Shown: positions 1-7,902 of the stretch, piece by piece | How the letters are laid out: each line of letters begins with the position of its first letter | How positions within the stretch are numbered: position 1 is the first letter of the stretch | Source of the DNA: VMCP01 sp964527775 | GTDB taxonomy: Bacteria; Bacteroidota; Bacteroidia; NS11-12g; UBA955 | DNA: 64,000 bases | NCBI GenBank assembly: GCA_964527775.1 | Contig: CAZGQS010000001.1 | Span: forward strand, 305,016 to 369,015 | Direction of reading: 5' to 3' | Program-made: the position numbers and the translations under genes | Notes under the pieces: generated by a model | Database searches by the model: none | What the model saw: only the letters and a program-made list of their open reading frames with translations | Told to the model about the DNA's origin: nothing

Positions 1-514
1 ATTCCTTAAATTCTGAATTTCGAATATTTGTTGTAATTGCTAAACTCTTATCCGAAATAAACGTTGAAACCGATGAATAATCGGTTATCATCCATCTCGG
101 TAAATCCAATCCAACTGCGTCTAATAGATGGGTAAAATAACCTGACCAAGAGAAAGCTATATAAATATTTCCAATGGCGTATTCCATTAAAAGTGCCCAA
201 CCAATAATCCATGCAAATAACTCGCCAAAAGAAGCATAGGCGTAAGTATATGCGCTACCTGAAACGGGAATTCTCCCTGCAAATTCAGCATAACTTAAAG
301 CAGCGAATCCACACGCTATTGCGCTTATCACAAATAACCAAATTACGCCAGGACCTCCTGCTGCACAGGCTTTTCCGATGGATGAAAAAATTCCACCTCC
401 TATGATTGCGGCAATACCAAAAAATGTCAAATCCCTAACCGATAGAATTCTAGGCAATTGATGACCTGTTTGAATGGAAAAGTCAGTTTTACGTCGAAAA
501 AGTTGAGAAATCAT
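1..514 (-). CDS. APC-family amino-acid permease, partial (C-terminal part outside window)
   Basis: Reading leftwards from an ATG at 514, the frame stays open for 171 codons to the window edge, so only the N-terminal third is present. After a short cytoplasmic leader (residues 1-30) comes a glycine-rich first membrane segment with the GGGIF signature (about 39-43) that lines the substrate site in APC transporters, a second hydrophobic segment (57-75), and a third beginning after a PVSGSAYTYAY stretch (83-93). This pattern is typical of cationic or general amino-acid permeases of the CAT/YfnA type acting in the inner membrane. The substrate cannot be told from this part. It is divergent from the Cys-rich protein at 582. 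The family is secure and the subfamily is inference. Confidence 0.88.
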   Translation of the reverse strand, partial: MISQLFRRKTDFSIQTGHQLPRILSVRDLTFFGIAAIIGGGIFSSIGKACAAGGPGVIWLFVISAIACGFAALSYAEFAGRIPVSGSAYTYAYASFGELFAWIIGWALLMEYAIGNIYIAFSWSGYFTHLLDAVGLDLPRWMITDYSSVSTFISDKSLAITTNIRNSEFKE

Positions 515-581
515 GTGGAATTACCTACGATATTAACCATGATTTATGAGTACAACAAATTAACTTGTATATTCGTATGAA

Positions 582-986
582 ATGAGGCGAATAGCTGCAG
601 TATTATTGGTTTTAGTCAATCTGATTAGTTCGGGATTGGTTGAGTTTGCCATAAATAGCTGTTGCGAATCAGAAGAGATAAATTGCTGCGCTCCTCCCAT
701 TGAAAAAAACGAGTCAACCTCTGATGATCTTTTAAAATCTGATGGTTGCTGCTGTACCGATTCTGAAAGTCATTTTTACTACATTACGGCTAAATTTCAG
801 AATACTGATAAGCAGGAAGATTCAAAATCATCAAATCATTTTATAATCACGAATCATCGCTCTCAATTGCTTGTGGACAATTTTGATAATGGACCACAGT
901 ACTCCAATAAATTTCTTCATCAATATAAATCAAGAAAGAAAGTCCCGCCCTCTTTATTGGTTCAGTATGATGTTTGGGTAATTTAG
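582..986 (+). CDS. Small exported Cys-rich protein, HYC_CC_PP-like
   Basis: A 134-residue protein with an N-terminal hydrophobic signal segment (about residues 4-22), followed by Cys pairs at 27-28 and 35-36 and a Cys triplet at 56-58. It has no Cys afterwards. The C-terminus carries a PP motif and an aromatic tail (PPSLLVQYDVWVI). This layout recalls the short HYC_CC_PP proteins found in Bacteroidota next to metal-related TonB receptors, although the HYC motif itself is not visible. It is followed after 49 bp by an HMA-like lipoprotein and then a TonB receptor, all on the same strand, which suggests a periplasmic metal-binding or sensing role. The role is inferred from context. The gene is probably real because of the signal peptide and conserved-looking neighbours. 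Confidence 0.72.
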   Translation: MRRIAAVLLVLVNLISSGLVEFAINSCCESEEINCCAPPIEKNESTSDDLLKSDGCCCTDSESHFYYITAKFQNTDKQEDSKSSNHFIITNHRSQLLVDNFDNGPQYSNKFLHQYKSRKKVPPSLLVQYDVWVI

Positions 987-1010
987 ATTTATCGTTTTTA
1001 TTCGATAAAT
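987..1010 (+). terminator. AT-rich hairpin between the Cys-rich gene and the HMA gene
   Basis: Directly after the stop codon at 984-986 lies a perfect 8-bp inverted repeat, ATTTATCG / CGATAAAT, around an 8-base T-rich loop. The stem has only two G:C pairs and no long T tract follows, so it would be a weak terminator or an attenuating or mRNA-stabilising hairpin rather than a full stop. Confidence 0.35.
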
Positions 1011-1035
1011 ATAAATAAATTCAAACAAAATACAC

Positions 1036-1404
1036 ATGAAAAAAATACAAAATATAATAAAAGGAATTTTAGTAGCTGCTTTGGTGTTGGTTTCATTTAC
1101 TCAATGCGGAGCATCTAAAACAAAAAAAATAAAAGCGCAAATCACTTTTGGTGTTGGTGCCAATTGCGAAATGTGCAAAGAACGTATTGAAAAAGCGTTA
1201 GATGTAAAAGGTGTCTACCAAGCCATTTATGATCTCAACAATAAAAAGATTTTTATTGTTTATAATGCAGCTCAATTTAAGGAAATTCAATTGCACAATA
1301 TCATTGCAAGCGTTGGACATGATACCGAGCAAGTCAAAGCTGATGACTTAGTATACAACAACTTACCGGGTTGTTGTAAGTATAGATCTGACGACGATTT
1401 TTAA
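1036..1404 (+). CDS. HMA-like metal-binding lipoprotein
   Basis: A 122-residue protein with a lipoprotein signal: hydrophobic segment 8-22 and lipobox Cys at 24. The mature part is a single heavy-metal-associated-like domain with the CxxC at Cys44-Cys47 in a GANCEMC context, followed by the usual amphipathic helix (KERIEKAL). A second Cys pair (113-114) sits near the C-terminus, which is not part of the standard domain. HMA domains bind soft metals such as Cu(I). Anchored to the membrane beside a TonB receptor, the protein probably hands metal on or scavenges it in the periplasm. The next gene starts only 6 bp after its stop, so the two are almost certainly co-transcribed. The metal identity is not visible. 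Confidence 0.82.
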   Translation: MKKIQNIIKGILVAALVLVSFTQCGASKTKKIKAQITFGVGANCEMCKERIEKALDVKGVYQAIYDLNNKKIFIVYNAAQFKEIQLHNIIASVGHDTEQVKADDLVYNNLPGCCKYRSDDDF

Positions 1405-1410
1405 CAATTT

Positions 1411-3528
1411 ATGAAGTACATTCATAATTCGCTATTCAAAATAGCGTTGATTTTATTTGTTTGTGATTTTCAAGCCGGTAACTTGTACGCGCAAACAGTA
1501 GATACCTCAAAAATTGAACAAGTCAATGTCTCTGTAGAGGATGATGGAACTTCGGTTGATCATAGAGGAGCACAACTCAAAACCCTCATGTCTGAAAATG
1601 AATTCAAAAAGGCAGCATGCTGTACATTATCTGAGAGTTTCGAGTTGAGTAATACGGTAGAGGTTTCCAATAGTGATGGCATTACTGGTATTAAACAAGT
1701 GGAAATGATGGGGTTAAACAGTAAGTACATACTGTTGACCAGAGATAACTTACCTCAGTTCAATGGAATTGTAACTTTAAACGGCTTGTCAAATATTCCA
1801 GGTGATTTTGTGAGTGATGTAAGAATAGCTAAAGGCGTTGGTTCTGCTACACTTGGATTTGAAGGAATTACAGGAGGAATAGATTATGCGCTCAAATCAA
1901 AACACAATGAACCTCGGTTCCATTTCAATGCTTATCAAAATGATCAAGGTCGAACAGAGATCAATTCAATTATTTACTCAGCCAATAAAAAGAATTGGAA
2001 AAACTTCACCTATCTGCATACCGGTCAGCAATGGATGACCACTGACAAGAATAAAGATGGTTTCTCTGATATGCCAATGACGGACAGAATTTATCTGGGT
2101 AATCACAGCGATTTTCAGACTAAAAATTTGGAAGGAAAGCTTGGAGCCACGTTTTGGAACGATAAAAAAGTAGCTGGTGTTACAAATGCTATCGGTGGAA
2201 CCCAAATAAATCCCAATTCAGATGTGTTTAATTTTCAAAGCAATGAATCAAGACTTGATATTTATGCGAAGCTAGGTATTATCCCTACCAATTCGGAAAG
2301 TACATTTGGAAATATATTGAATCTTTCCATGCACAACATGGACTATAATTTAATGCCATTTAAAGTTGCTGGGGGTAGATTAGACAGGAAATATCAAGCC
2401 CGTGAAATGCGTTTCAGCTATTCCGGTCTTTACCAAACGGAGTTGAGTGAAAACTGGGGACTTAAAACGGGGATTTCTACGCTTTTGACTCAACTTTCTG
2501 AAGAATTCTCGGATGTAGACAGTTGGTTTTACGTACCAAACTCAACTAAAGTCAGCAACGAATTCAATGAAATTCAACTAGGTGGATTTGCCGAGTGGGT
2601 TTATAATTCTGGTAATCTTACCATGGTGGGTGGTATTCGTACTGATTACCACAATCTATTTGGATGGTATGCCACTCCCCGACTTCACGGTAAATGGGAA
2701 TTCAATCCCAACAATAAGTTGTTTTTTCAAGGGGGATATGCACGCAGGTCACCCTATGTATTTGCAGAACATCTGCCCAATTTAATTAGCAACAGATCAT
2801 TGTGCATTAATTCAATGAACGTAAAAAATGCGAGTTTAAGTTCTCCTACTTTTGGACTAGAGCAAGAAAGAGGTTGGAATATGGGAGTTTCTTACTACAA
2901 GAATTTCATGGTTATGGGGTATCCATCGAATATTACATTGGATGTATTTCAAACATTGTTTGATTATCAAATTGTGATCGATAGAGAAGCAAATCCATAT
3001 GAGATTAACATTGCAGGAAGGTCCAAAAATCAAGCAGGATATACTAGGAGTGTGCATGTTGAATGGACTTTTACACCAAGAAGACGTACAGATGTAAAAC
3101 TGGCTTATCGTTTTATTGATAATCAAAAATTCATTGCAGGGCAATTAAGAATGAATCCTTTTCAAAGTGCGCATAGAGGGCTAATTACATTACATCATAA
3201 AACCCGAAACAACTGGTATTTTGATGGAGTGTTTCAGATTAATGGCCCAAAGAGGTTAATCAATCTGATACCTTTGAATGAACAGGAAAACAGAAGTCCG
3301 TGGTTTACTATTTTTAATTTTCAAACTAGGAAATCATTCAGTAAGAAATTTGAGACTTATTTAGGAATTGAAAATGTATTCAACTTTAAACAAAATGATC
3401 CTATTTTAAATCTTCCTTTAATGACATTACCTCCTGTTGGTGGAGATCGAATTTTTGATGCCGCATTTAACTGGGCACCTGCCAACGGTAGAATGATCTA
3501 CGTTGGATTTAGATACGATATCATTTAA
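1411..3528 (+). CDS. TonB-dependent receptor, metal-associated type
   Basis: A 705-residue outer-membrane receptor with a signal peptide ending near residue 28 (YAQT). It lacks the N-terminal carboxypeptidase-like domain common in Bacteroidota receptors. The plug starts near residue 60 and carries a Cys pair (70-71) in an AACCTLSESFE context, which I recall from receptors encoded beside HMA-domain proteins. A GLNSKYILL stretch and the IRIAKG-like box (DVRIAKGVGSATLG) follow. The rest alternates aromatic and polar residues as expected for a 22-strand barrel. Gene order points to uptake of a metal or metal complex, driven by TonB. Its stop codon overlaps that of the convergent gene at 3525 by 4 bp. 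The TonB receptor call is firm and the substrate is inferred. Confidence 0.88.
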   Translation: MKYIHNSLFKIALILFVCDFQAGNLYAQTVDTSKIEQVNVSVEDDGTSVDHRGAQLKTLMSENEFKKAACCTLSESFELSNTVEVSNSDGITGIKQVEMMGLNSKYILLTRDNLPQFNGIVTLNGLSNIPGDFVSDVRIAKGVGSATLGFEGITGGIDYALKSKHNEPRFHFNAYQNDQGRTEINSIIYSANKKNWKNFTYLHTGQQWMTTDKNKDGFSDMPMTDRIYLGNHSDFQTKNLEGKLGATFWNDKKVAGVTNAIGGTQINPNSDVFNFQSNESRLDIYAKLGIIPTNSESTFGNILNLSMHNMDYNLMPFKVAGGRLDRKYQAREMRFSYSGLYQTELSENWGLKTGISTLLTQLSEEFSDVDSWFYVPNSTKVSNEFNEIQLGGFAEWVYNSGNLTMVGGIRTDYHNLFGWYATPRLHGKWEFNPNNKLFFQGGYARRSPYVFAEHLPNLISNRSLCINSMNVKNASLSSPTFGLEQERGWNMGVSYYKNFMVMGYPSNITLDVFQTLFDYQIVIDREANPYEINIAGRSKNQAGYTRSVHVEWTFTPRRRTDVKLAYRFIDNQKFIAGQLRMNPFQSAHRGLITLHHKTRNNWYFDGVFQINGPKRLINLIPLNEQENRSPWFTIFNFQTRKSFSKKFETYLGIENVFNFKQNDPILNLPLMTLPPVGGDRIFDAAFNWAPANGRMIYVGFRYDII

Positions 3529-3884
3529 CGAGATTGATTTGATTGTGTCGTTTGAATGGGTTTCAATACTTTTTCAAACGGCACTTTCTTATTGTATACA
3601 AAAACATCAATCCAAAACTTAATAATGTCTGGCAGATTATAATCAATGATTTCAAGGAGCTTCTCCTTGTCTTTAGGGGTTAATTCTTGAAAATCAGGTA
3701 CATGCTGCAATTCAATACCTCTGTAAACACCGTCCTCGAAATTAATAACCACTTTTGATAATTGATCTTCCGATCTACCATAAATAACCAACGGCTGCTG
3801 GTCACGGGTACTCAAATAAATTTCGAGACCCAAATATTCGAAAAGATGCTTTTCGTTTGACAAATAACCAGCTACAGGAGACAT
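3525..3884 (-). CDS. Hypothetical 119-aa protein, weakly DUF4160-like
   Basis: I do not firmly recognise this protein. It is soluble, has no signal peptide and no Cys, and looks like a compact alpha/beta domain: a beta-rich N-terminal half (residues 15-60) followed by two helices (about 68-85 and 90-110). The spacing of its strand-rich start and helical end faintly recalls DUF4160 proteins, but the His-x-His motif of that group is missing. It stands alone between the metal trio and the DUF2520 gene, with an ATG start and AT-rich upstream DNA. Codon use resembles its neighbours, which supports a real gene. No function is proposed. Confidence 0.6.
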   Translation of the reverse strand: MSPVAGYLSNEKHLFEYLGLEIYLSTRDQQPLVIYGRSEDQLSKVVINFEDGVYRGIELQHVPDFQELTPKDKEKLLEIIDYNLPDIIKFWIDVFVYNKKVPFEKVLKPIQTTQSNQSR

Positions 3885-3935
3885 TTTGTTGAATTTTTAA
3901 ACAAATTAAAACAAAATGTTTAAGATTACAAGTTT

Positions 3936-4670
3936 TTATTGGATTTTTTGTTGAATATATTTAGAAACGGCATCATATAGTTGATGTTCCGGAACTAAAG
4001 ATTTTAATAATTCCAAATGTTCTAGAATAACCATAGTATCCCTTCTTTTTGCCGGACCAGTTTGAATACTCACCAATTCGTCCCCATTAAAATTCATGAT
4101 CTTCTCAACTGTTTGATTGAGTATTGGCATTAAATAACTAAATAGCTTAGAATTATCTAAAACTGTATTGGCAGCAACGGCACAAGCCGTGGTGTAATTA
4201 TTCATAAAAACAGCTGACAGATGAAGTTTTTTACGTTCTTCAGCCGATATTTCAATGGAGTTAAAATTAAGCTTTTTGTTAATTTCTTGAATCTTATAAC
4301 TTATTGAAGCATTTTGAATTTCAGTGAAAATAGGCACTTTATCCCAGTCCACCGGTATTCCTTTCGTAAATGAATATAATGGATACCAACACATTACATA
4401 ATTGGGATATTTTGTTACAATGTCAATGGATCCGCTACAGTAAACAATGGTAATGTGTTTATTTTCATCAAGAATTTTACATACTTGACTCTCAATTAAA
4501 TTATCTGTTACGGTTAAAAAAATAATTGACCCGTCAGAAAAATCAACAGAGTCAAGTGAAGCCCTAGATGAAATCCATCCTGCGCACTCAATTTCTTTTA
4601 TTTTGAATAAATGATCTAGATGCCATCCTAAATTACCTTTACCAACAATATAAATAGGATGGTTTTCCAT
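3936..4670 (-). CDS. Rossmann-like / DUF2520 domain protein
   Basis: A 244-residue protein that opens with a dinucleotide-binding fold (IYIVGKGNLGWHL, residues 7-19, GxGxxG type) followed by a helical C-terminal half (DUF2520, about 120-235) containing a conserved PAKRRD segment. This two-domain build resembles the pyrroline-5-carboxylate reductase / F420-dependent oxidoreductase superfamily and is common but uncharacterised in Bacteroidota. It starts 6 bp downstream of the CcmF-like gene on the same strand and is therefore probably the last gene of that transcript. An NAD(P)-dependent reductase activity is a family-level guess. There is no direct sign that it takes part in cytochrome c maturation. 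Confidence 0.8.
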   Translation of the reverse strand: MENHPIYIVGKGNLGWHLDHLFKIKEIECAGWISSRASLDSVDFSDGSIIFLTVTDNLIESQVCKILDENKHITIVYCSGSIDIVTKYPNYVMCWYPLYSFTKGIPVDWDKVPIFTEIQNASISYKIQEINKKLNFNSIEISAEERKKLHLSAVFMNNYTTACAVAANTVLDNSKLFSYLMPILNQTVEKIMNFNGDELVSIQTGPAKRRDTMVILEHLELLKSLVPEHQLYDAVSKYIQQKIQ

Positions 4671-4676
4671 AGAACT

Positions 4677-7331
4677 TTAAGCCATGACTCTTTTTTGAGC
4701 TAAGATTCTATCAATTATTGCAAATGCAAACCCTATCACCATGATAATGGTTCCAAACCAAACTAAATTTATCCATGGAAATTCAATGACCTTAACTACA
4801 ATGTAATTCTTAACTGGAGTCTTCTCCCCTGTTTGAACTACAAATGCAATTTTCTGTTTTGACGGATCTGGATCTTGAATATCAAAACTATTGATGGTCA
4901 TAAAGAACCCTAATTTATCTAGTTGTACAGGTAACGATTCTAAGCCTCCGGTTTGTTCATTGATAAGAATTTCGGGATGTATGATTTCCTTTTCATTCAA
5001 TCTATCCACCTCTACTTCCAATCTTAGCGCCAATCCATTTGTACGACTAGCTTTTTCAATTCCTTTTAAACGATAAACGCATTTACCAGAGGAACTAACC
5101 CCTTGTTGTCCTACATAGAGAGTATCTAATTTGAAGGAGCTAAACGGCTCAACCTTATCCATACCGCTTTGATAATTTACATGGGTAAATACATCTTTAT
5201 GCAAATAATGCTTAGTGGAAGGCTCTGCCAATAATCCCATTTGCGGATTATTCTGGGTTTTAGGGACAAGCTTAAATGAATCTTTGGGGTTTTTAGTAGA
5301 TACGAATGAAACTGTAAAGAATTCATCCAAAGAATCATAGTGAATCCCTTTTTTGGACCCCATATAAACTGCTTTATATCCAATCAAATCTACTGGTTCA
5401 CCTTGATAGAGAATTTGGTTTTCTCTGTTGAATTGGATGCCTTTTTCATCGATTTTACCCGATTGATCTTGTTCTGGAGCAAGGTTTATTCCATCTTGAG
5501 ACTTTGATAAAACATTCTTATTGACAGACGATACCAAAACACCAATCAATAATACGCCAAATCCAAAATGTGAGATTGATGCGCCCCAACGTAGGACTTG
5601 ATTTTTTCTTTTTCTAAATAGGAATGCGAAATTCAACCCACTCAATAAGACTCCGAAGAATAAAAACAAAATGAACTGATACCCTTCAATTTCAAATCCC
5701 CATGTAAGAAGCCCAAAAACAATCACACTCATAACCATAGGCCATTTTAAGTCGCGCAATAAATCTGACCATTGGGTTTCTTTGTATCTGAAATATTGTC
5801 CAACCGACATCAGCAACATGATGGGCATAGCCATCCAAAGTTGGATATTGTTGTAGTCTTGCGCTTGAGGTACGGCATTTTTAAATCCGAAGAGCTTATT
5901 GAAAACAGGAATTGAAGTAGCACTAAAAACTTGAACCAGTGATAAGATAATGAATAAGGAACCTAAAAATATCCAAAATTCACGACTCAACAAGTGTTCA
6001 TCTGGGAGGTCTGTTTTTTGAGATTTATACAGATTTCTAAGATAGAGCCCGAGAACAAAAACAAACAGACCAATACCTAAGTATTTGATGACAAGCGTGT
6101 AGTTCTCTTTTATACTTGCAGGAATTATAAAAGATGTAAGAACTACAACGGCAAAGAAAACCAATATGGCGAGAGTAAATTGTAAACGATTTTTAGAATC
6201 GACAAATGCAACAGCAGTTGAAAGTCCAATAAATCCAAATAAAAATAGAAGTAACTGTCCACTGAGACCTAAATCAGTAAACGAGTGAACGCTGGCTTCA
6301 CCTAAAATTCCGCTTCTGGTTAAAAAAGTAGCGTATAGAACCAGCCAAAATGATATTTGAGTCAACAAATGTGAAGTAAATAAGTGTCTGCCCGTGTTTT
6401 TACTGATCAACAACATATGCAAAGCTGATGTCATGATTAACCATGGAAGTAATGAGGCATTCTCTACAGGATCCCAAGCCCAATATCCACCGAAAGACAA
6501 ACTTTCGTAGGCCCAAAATCCACCCATGATAATTCCTGCCCCTAAAATCCCTACGCAGGCAATGCTCCAAATGATAGCAGGATGTATCCAAGATCTTAAA
6601 TCTCTTTTCCAAAGCGCAGCCACACTATATGCAAATGGCACAATGGCCAAAGCAAATCCAAGGAACAATGTGGGAGGATGAATGACCATCCAATAGTTCT
6701 GAAGCAACTTATTTAAGCCGTTTCCGTCTTTAAATACTTGTAAATAATTTTCTACACCAATACTTCCAAGAATGGGAATATTCAAGAATTCGGGTCGAAC
6801 ATCTCTTAATAAGTCAAAGGGACTGCTACCGATTTTCAAGTCACCCAAATGAAATCCTAAAAGCATTGAACCCAATGCAATTTGTCCTAGTCCAATAATT
6901 GCAATGACCGGACTCTCCCATTTCCCTGCGGTACGCCTTAAAATGAGTGCGATAATTGAATTCCAAAAAATCCACAATAAAAAGGAACCTTCTTGTCCTT
7001 CCCAAAAACACGATATCATGTAATAAACTGGAAGGGCGTTACTTGAATGTCTCCAAGCGTAAAAGAATTCGTACCTATGAAAAAATATGATGGCGAATAA
7101 AATGGAGAAGACTGAAACTACGGAAAAGGAATGTAAATAAAGAAAATTTCGAGCCCATTTTTTCAAAGTACTATTTTCAGATCGGGCATCTTGAAAGTAA
7201 AAATAGCTAAATAGCAAAGTTGCGATAAAGCTAATCACCACAAATGAATGTCCAAGATTCCCAAGCCAAAGCCATTCGTTATTGAACGCTGGCAAGGTAG
7301 AATAGGGCATTGACGACAATAATGTGAACAT
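4677..7331 (-). CDS. ccmF: CcmF-like cytochrome c heme lyase
   Basis: An 884-residue polytopic membrane protein with about 14 hydrophobic segments. The tryptophan-rich heme-handling WWD motif is clear (GGYWAWDPVENASLLPW, near residue 280), and an MVIHPPTLFLGF segment precedes it at about 215, as in CcmF/CcsA heme lyases. A large periplasmic stretch (about 620-840) lies between the last membrane segments, as in CcmF of system I. The role is ligation of heme delivered by CcmE to the CxxCH motif of apocytochrome c on the periplasmic side. It follows the CcmE-like gene by 1 bp. I see no CcmG or CcmH gene nearby, so reduction of the apocytochrome thiols must be handled elsewhere or differently. 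Confidence 0.9.
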   Translation of the reverse strand: MFTLLSSMPYSTLPAFNNEWLWLGNLGHSFVVISFIATLLFSYFYFQDARSENSTLKKWARNFLYLHSFSVVSVFSILFAIIFFHRYEFFYAWRHSSNALPVYYMISCFWEGQEGSFLLWIFWNSIIALILRRTAGKWESPVIAIIGLGQIALGSMLLGFHLGDLKIGSSPFDLLRDVRPEFLNIPILGSIGVENYLQVFKDGNGLNKLLQNYWMVIHPPTLFLGFALAIVPFAYSVAALWKRDLRSWIHPAIIWSIACVGILGAGIIMGGFWAYESLSFGGYWAWDPVENASLLPWLIMTSALHMLLISKNTGRHLFTSHLLTQISFWLVLYATFLTRSGILGEASVHSFTDLGLSGQLLLFLFGFIGLSTAVAFVDSKNRLQFTLAILVFFAVVVLTSFIIPASIKENYTLVIKYLGIGLFVFVLGLYLRNLYKSQKTDLPDEHLLSREFWIFLGSLFIILSLVQVFSATSIPVFNKLFGFKNAVPQAQDYNNIQLWMAMPIMLLMSVGQYFRYKETQWSDLLRDLKWPMVMSVIVFGLLTWGFEIEGYQFILFLFFGVLLSGLNFAFLFRKRKNQVLRWGASISHFGFGVLLIGVLVSSVNKNVLSKSQDGINLAPEQDQSGKIDEKGIQFNRENQILYQGEPVDLIGYKAVYMGSKKGIHYDSLDEFFTVSFVSTKNPKDSFKLVPKTQNNPQMGLLAEPSTKHYLHKDVFTHVNYQSGMDKVEPFSSFKLDTLYVGQQGVSSSGKCVYRLKGIEKASRTNGLALRLEVEVDRLNEKEIIHPEILINEQTGGLESLPVQLDKLGFFMTINSFDIQDPDPSKQKIAFVVQTGEKTPVKNYIVVKVIEFPWINLVWFGTIIMVIGFAFAIIDRILAQKRVMA

Positions 7332-7332
7332 A

Positions 7333-7743
7333 TTAGTTTACCAATGAGGCTTGTTTAACAGGAGCATCTTCGTATTTTGAAGGACATTTACTCAAGATGG
7401 TTTCAGCAAGGAAATAATCTCCTTGACTTTTACCGATGATTACAATGGTTTCTGTTCTTTCCAAATCTTGGGGTTTGGGTTGAAGGAAAATAACTTTCTT
7501 TTCAAAATTTAGAGAATCAACTGCCGTAAACTCCAAATGATTTGCATCTTTCTGTGCATCGTAAACAATGGGTTTAGCCTTGTTTAGTTTACAGGCAATG
7601 TGATAACTTTTATTGGGGTTTTCAGTGCGCAATTTATCTGCCTCTTGGAACGATACGTATTTTGTGGTATTTCCATAAAGACTAACAACACTAGCTACAC
7701 CAAGTCCAGCTATAACAATCAATGCAATTTGTAAGGGTTTCAT
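7333..7743 (-). CDS. ccmE: CcmE-like heme chaperone, Cys variant
   Basis: A 136-residue protein with one N-terminal membrane anchor (residues 5-22) and a periplasmic OB-fold-sized domain, matching the length and build of CcmE. In classical CcmE the heme is held covalently by a His in an HxxxY motif. Here the corresponding place reads CPSKY (Cys120, Tyr124), i.e. the CxxxY form described for some bacteria such as Desulfovibrio. Gene order between CcmD-like and CcmF-like proteins supports the assignment. Its ATG overlaps the stop of the CcmD-like gene (ATGA), so translation is probably coupled. The assignment is good, and the heme chemistry of the Cys variant is known only by analogy. Confidence 0.85.
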   Translation of the reverse strand: MKPLQIALIVIAGLGVASVVSLYGNTTKYVSFQEADKLRTENPNKSYHIACKLNKAKPIVYDAQKDANHLEFTAVDSLNFEKKVIFLQPKPQDLERTETIVIIGKSQGDYFLAETILSKCPSKYEDAPVKQASLVN

Positions 7744-7901
7744 TTTTGATTCTTTTCTAGTTTAGAAACTTTACGGTCCAATTTTACTAAATATATGACT
7801 ATGCCAATGAAGATAATCGACAGAACGGCAATAACCACGTTAAACTTAGCATTGTTCGCGAGCAATTTTGCTGCTTTATCTGATGTTTGAAAAATATTCA
7901 T
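7740..7901 (-). CDS. ccmD: CcmD-like small membrane protein (53 aa)
   Basis: A short frame between the CcmC-like and CcmE-like genes: ATG at 7901, stop at 7740-7742 overlapping the next ATG. It encodes 53 residues: a short N-terminal part (MNIFQTSDKAAKLL), one membrane helix (about residues 22-39) and a highly charged tail (KLDRKVSKLEKNQK). Position, size and topology are those of CcmD, the small subunit that helps release holo-CcmE from the CcmC complex. Similarity between CcmD proteins is weak, so the call rests on synteny and architecture. It begins 1 bp after the stop of the CcmC-like gene and would be missed by length-filtered gene finders. Confidence 0.75.
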   Translation of the reverse strand: MNIFQTSDKAAKLLANNAKFNVVIAVLSIIFIGIVIYLVKLDRKVSKLEKNQK

Positions 7902-7902
7902 T

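Noticed and set aside
211..405. Plus-strand open frame of 64 codons
   Set aside because: It lies fully antisense to the clear APC permease and has a basic, Leu/Arg-rich composition without a domain.
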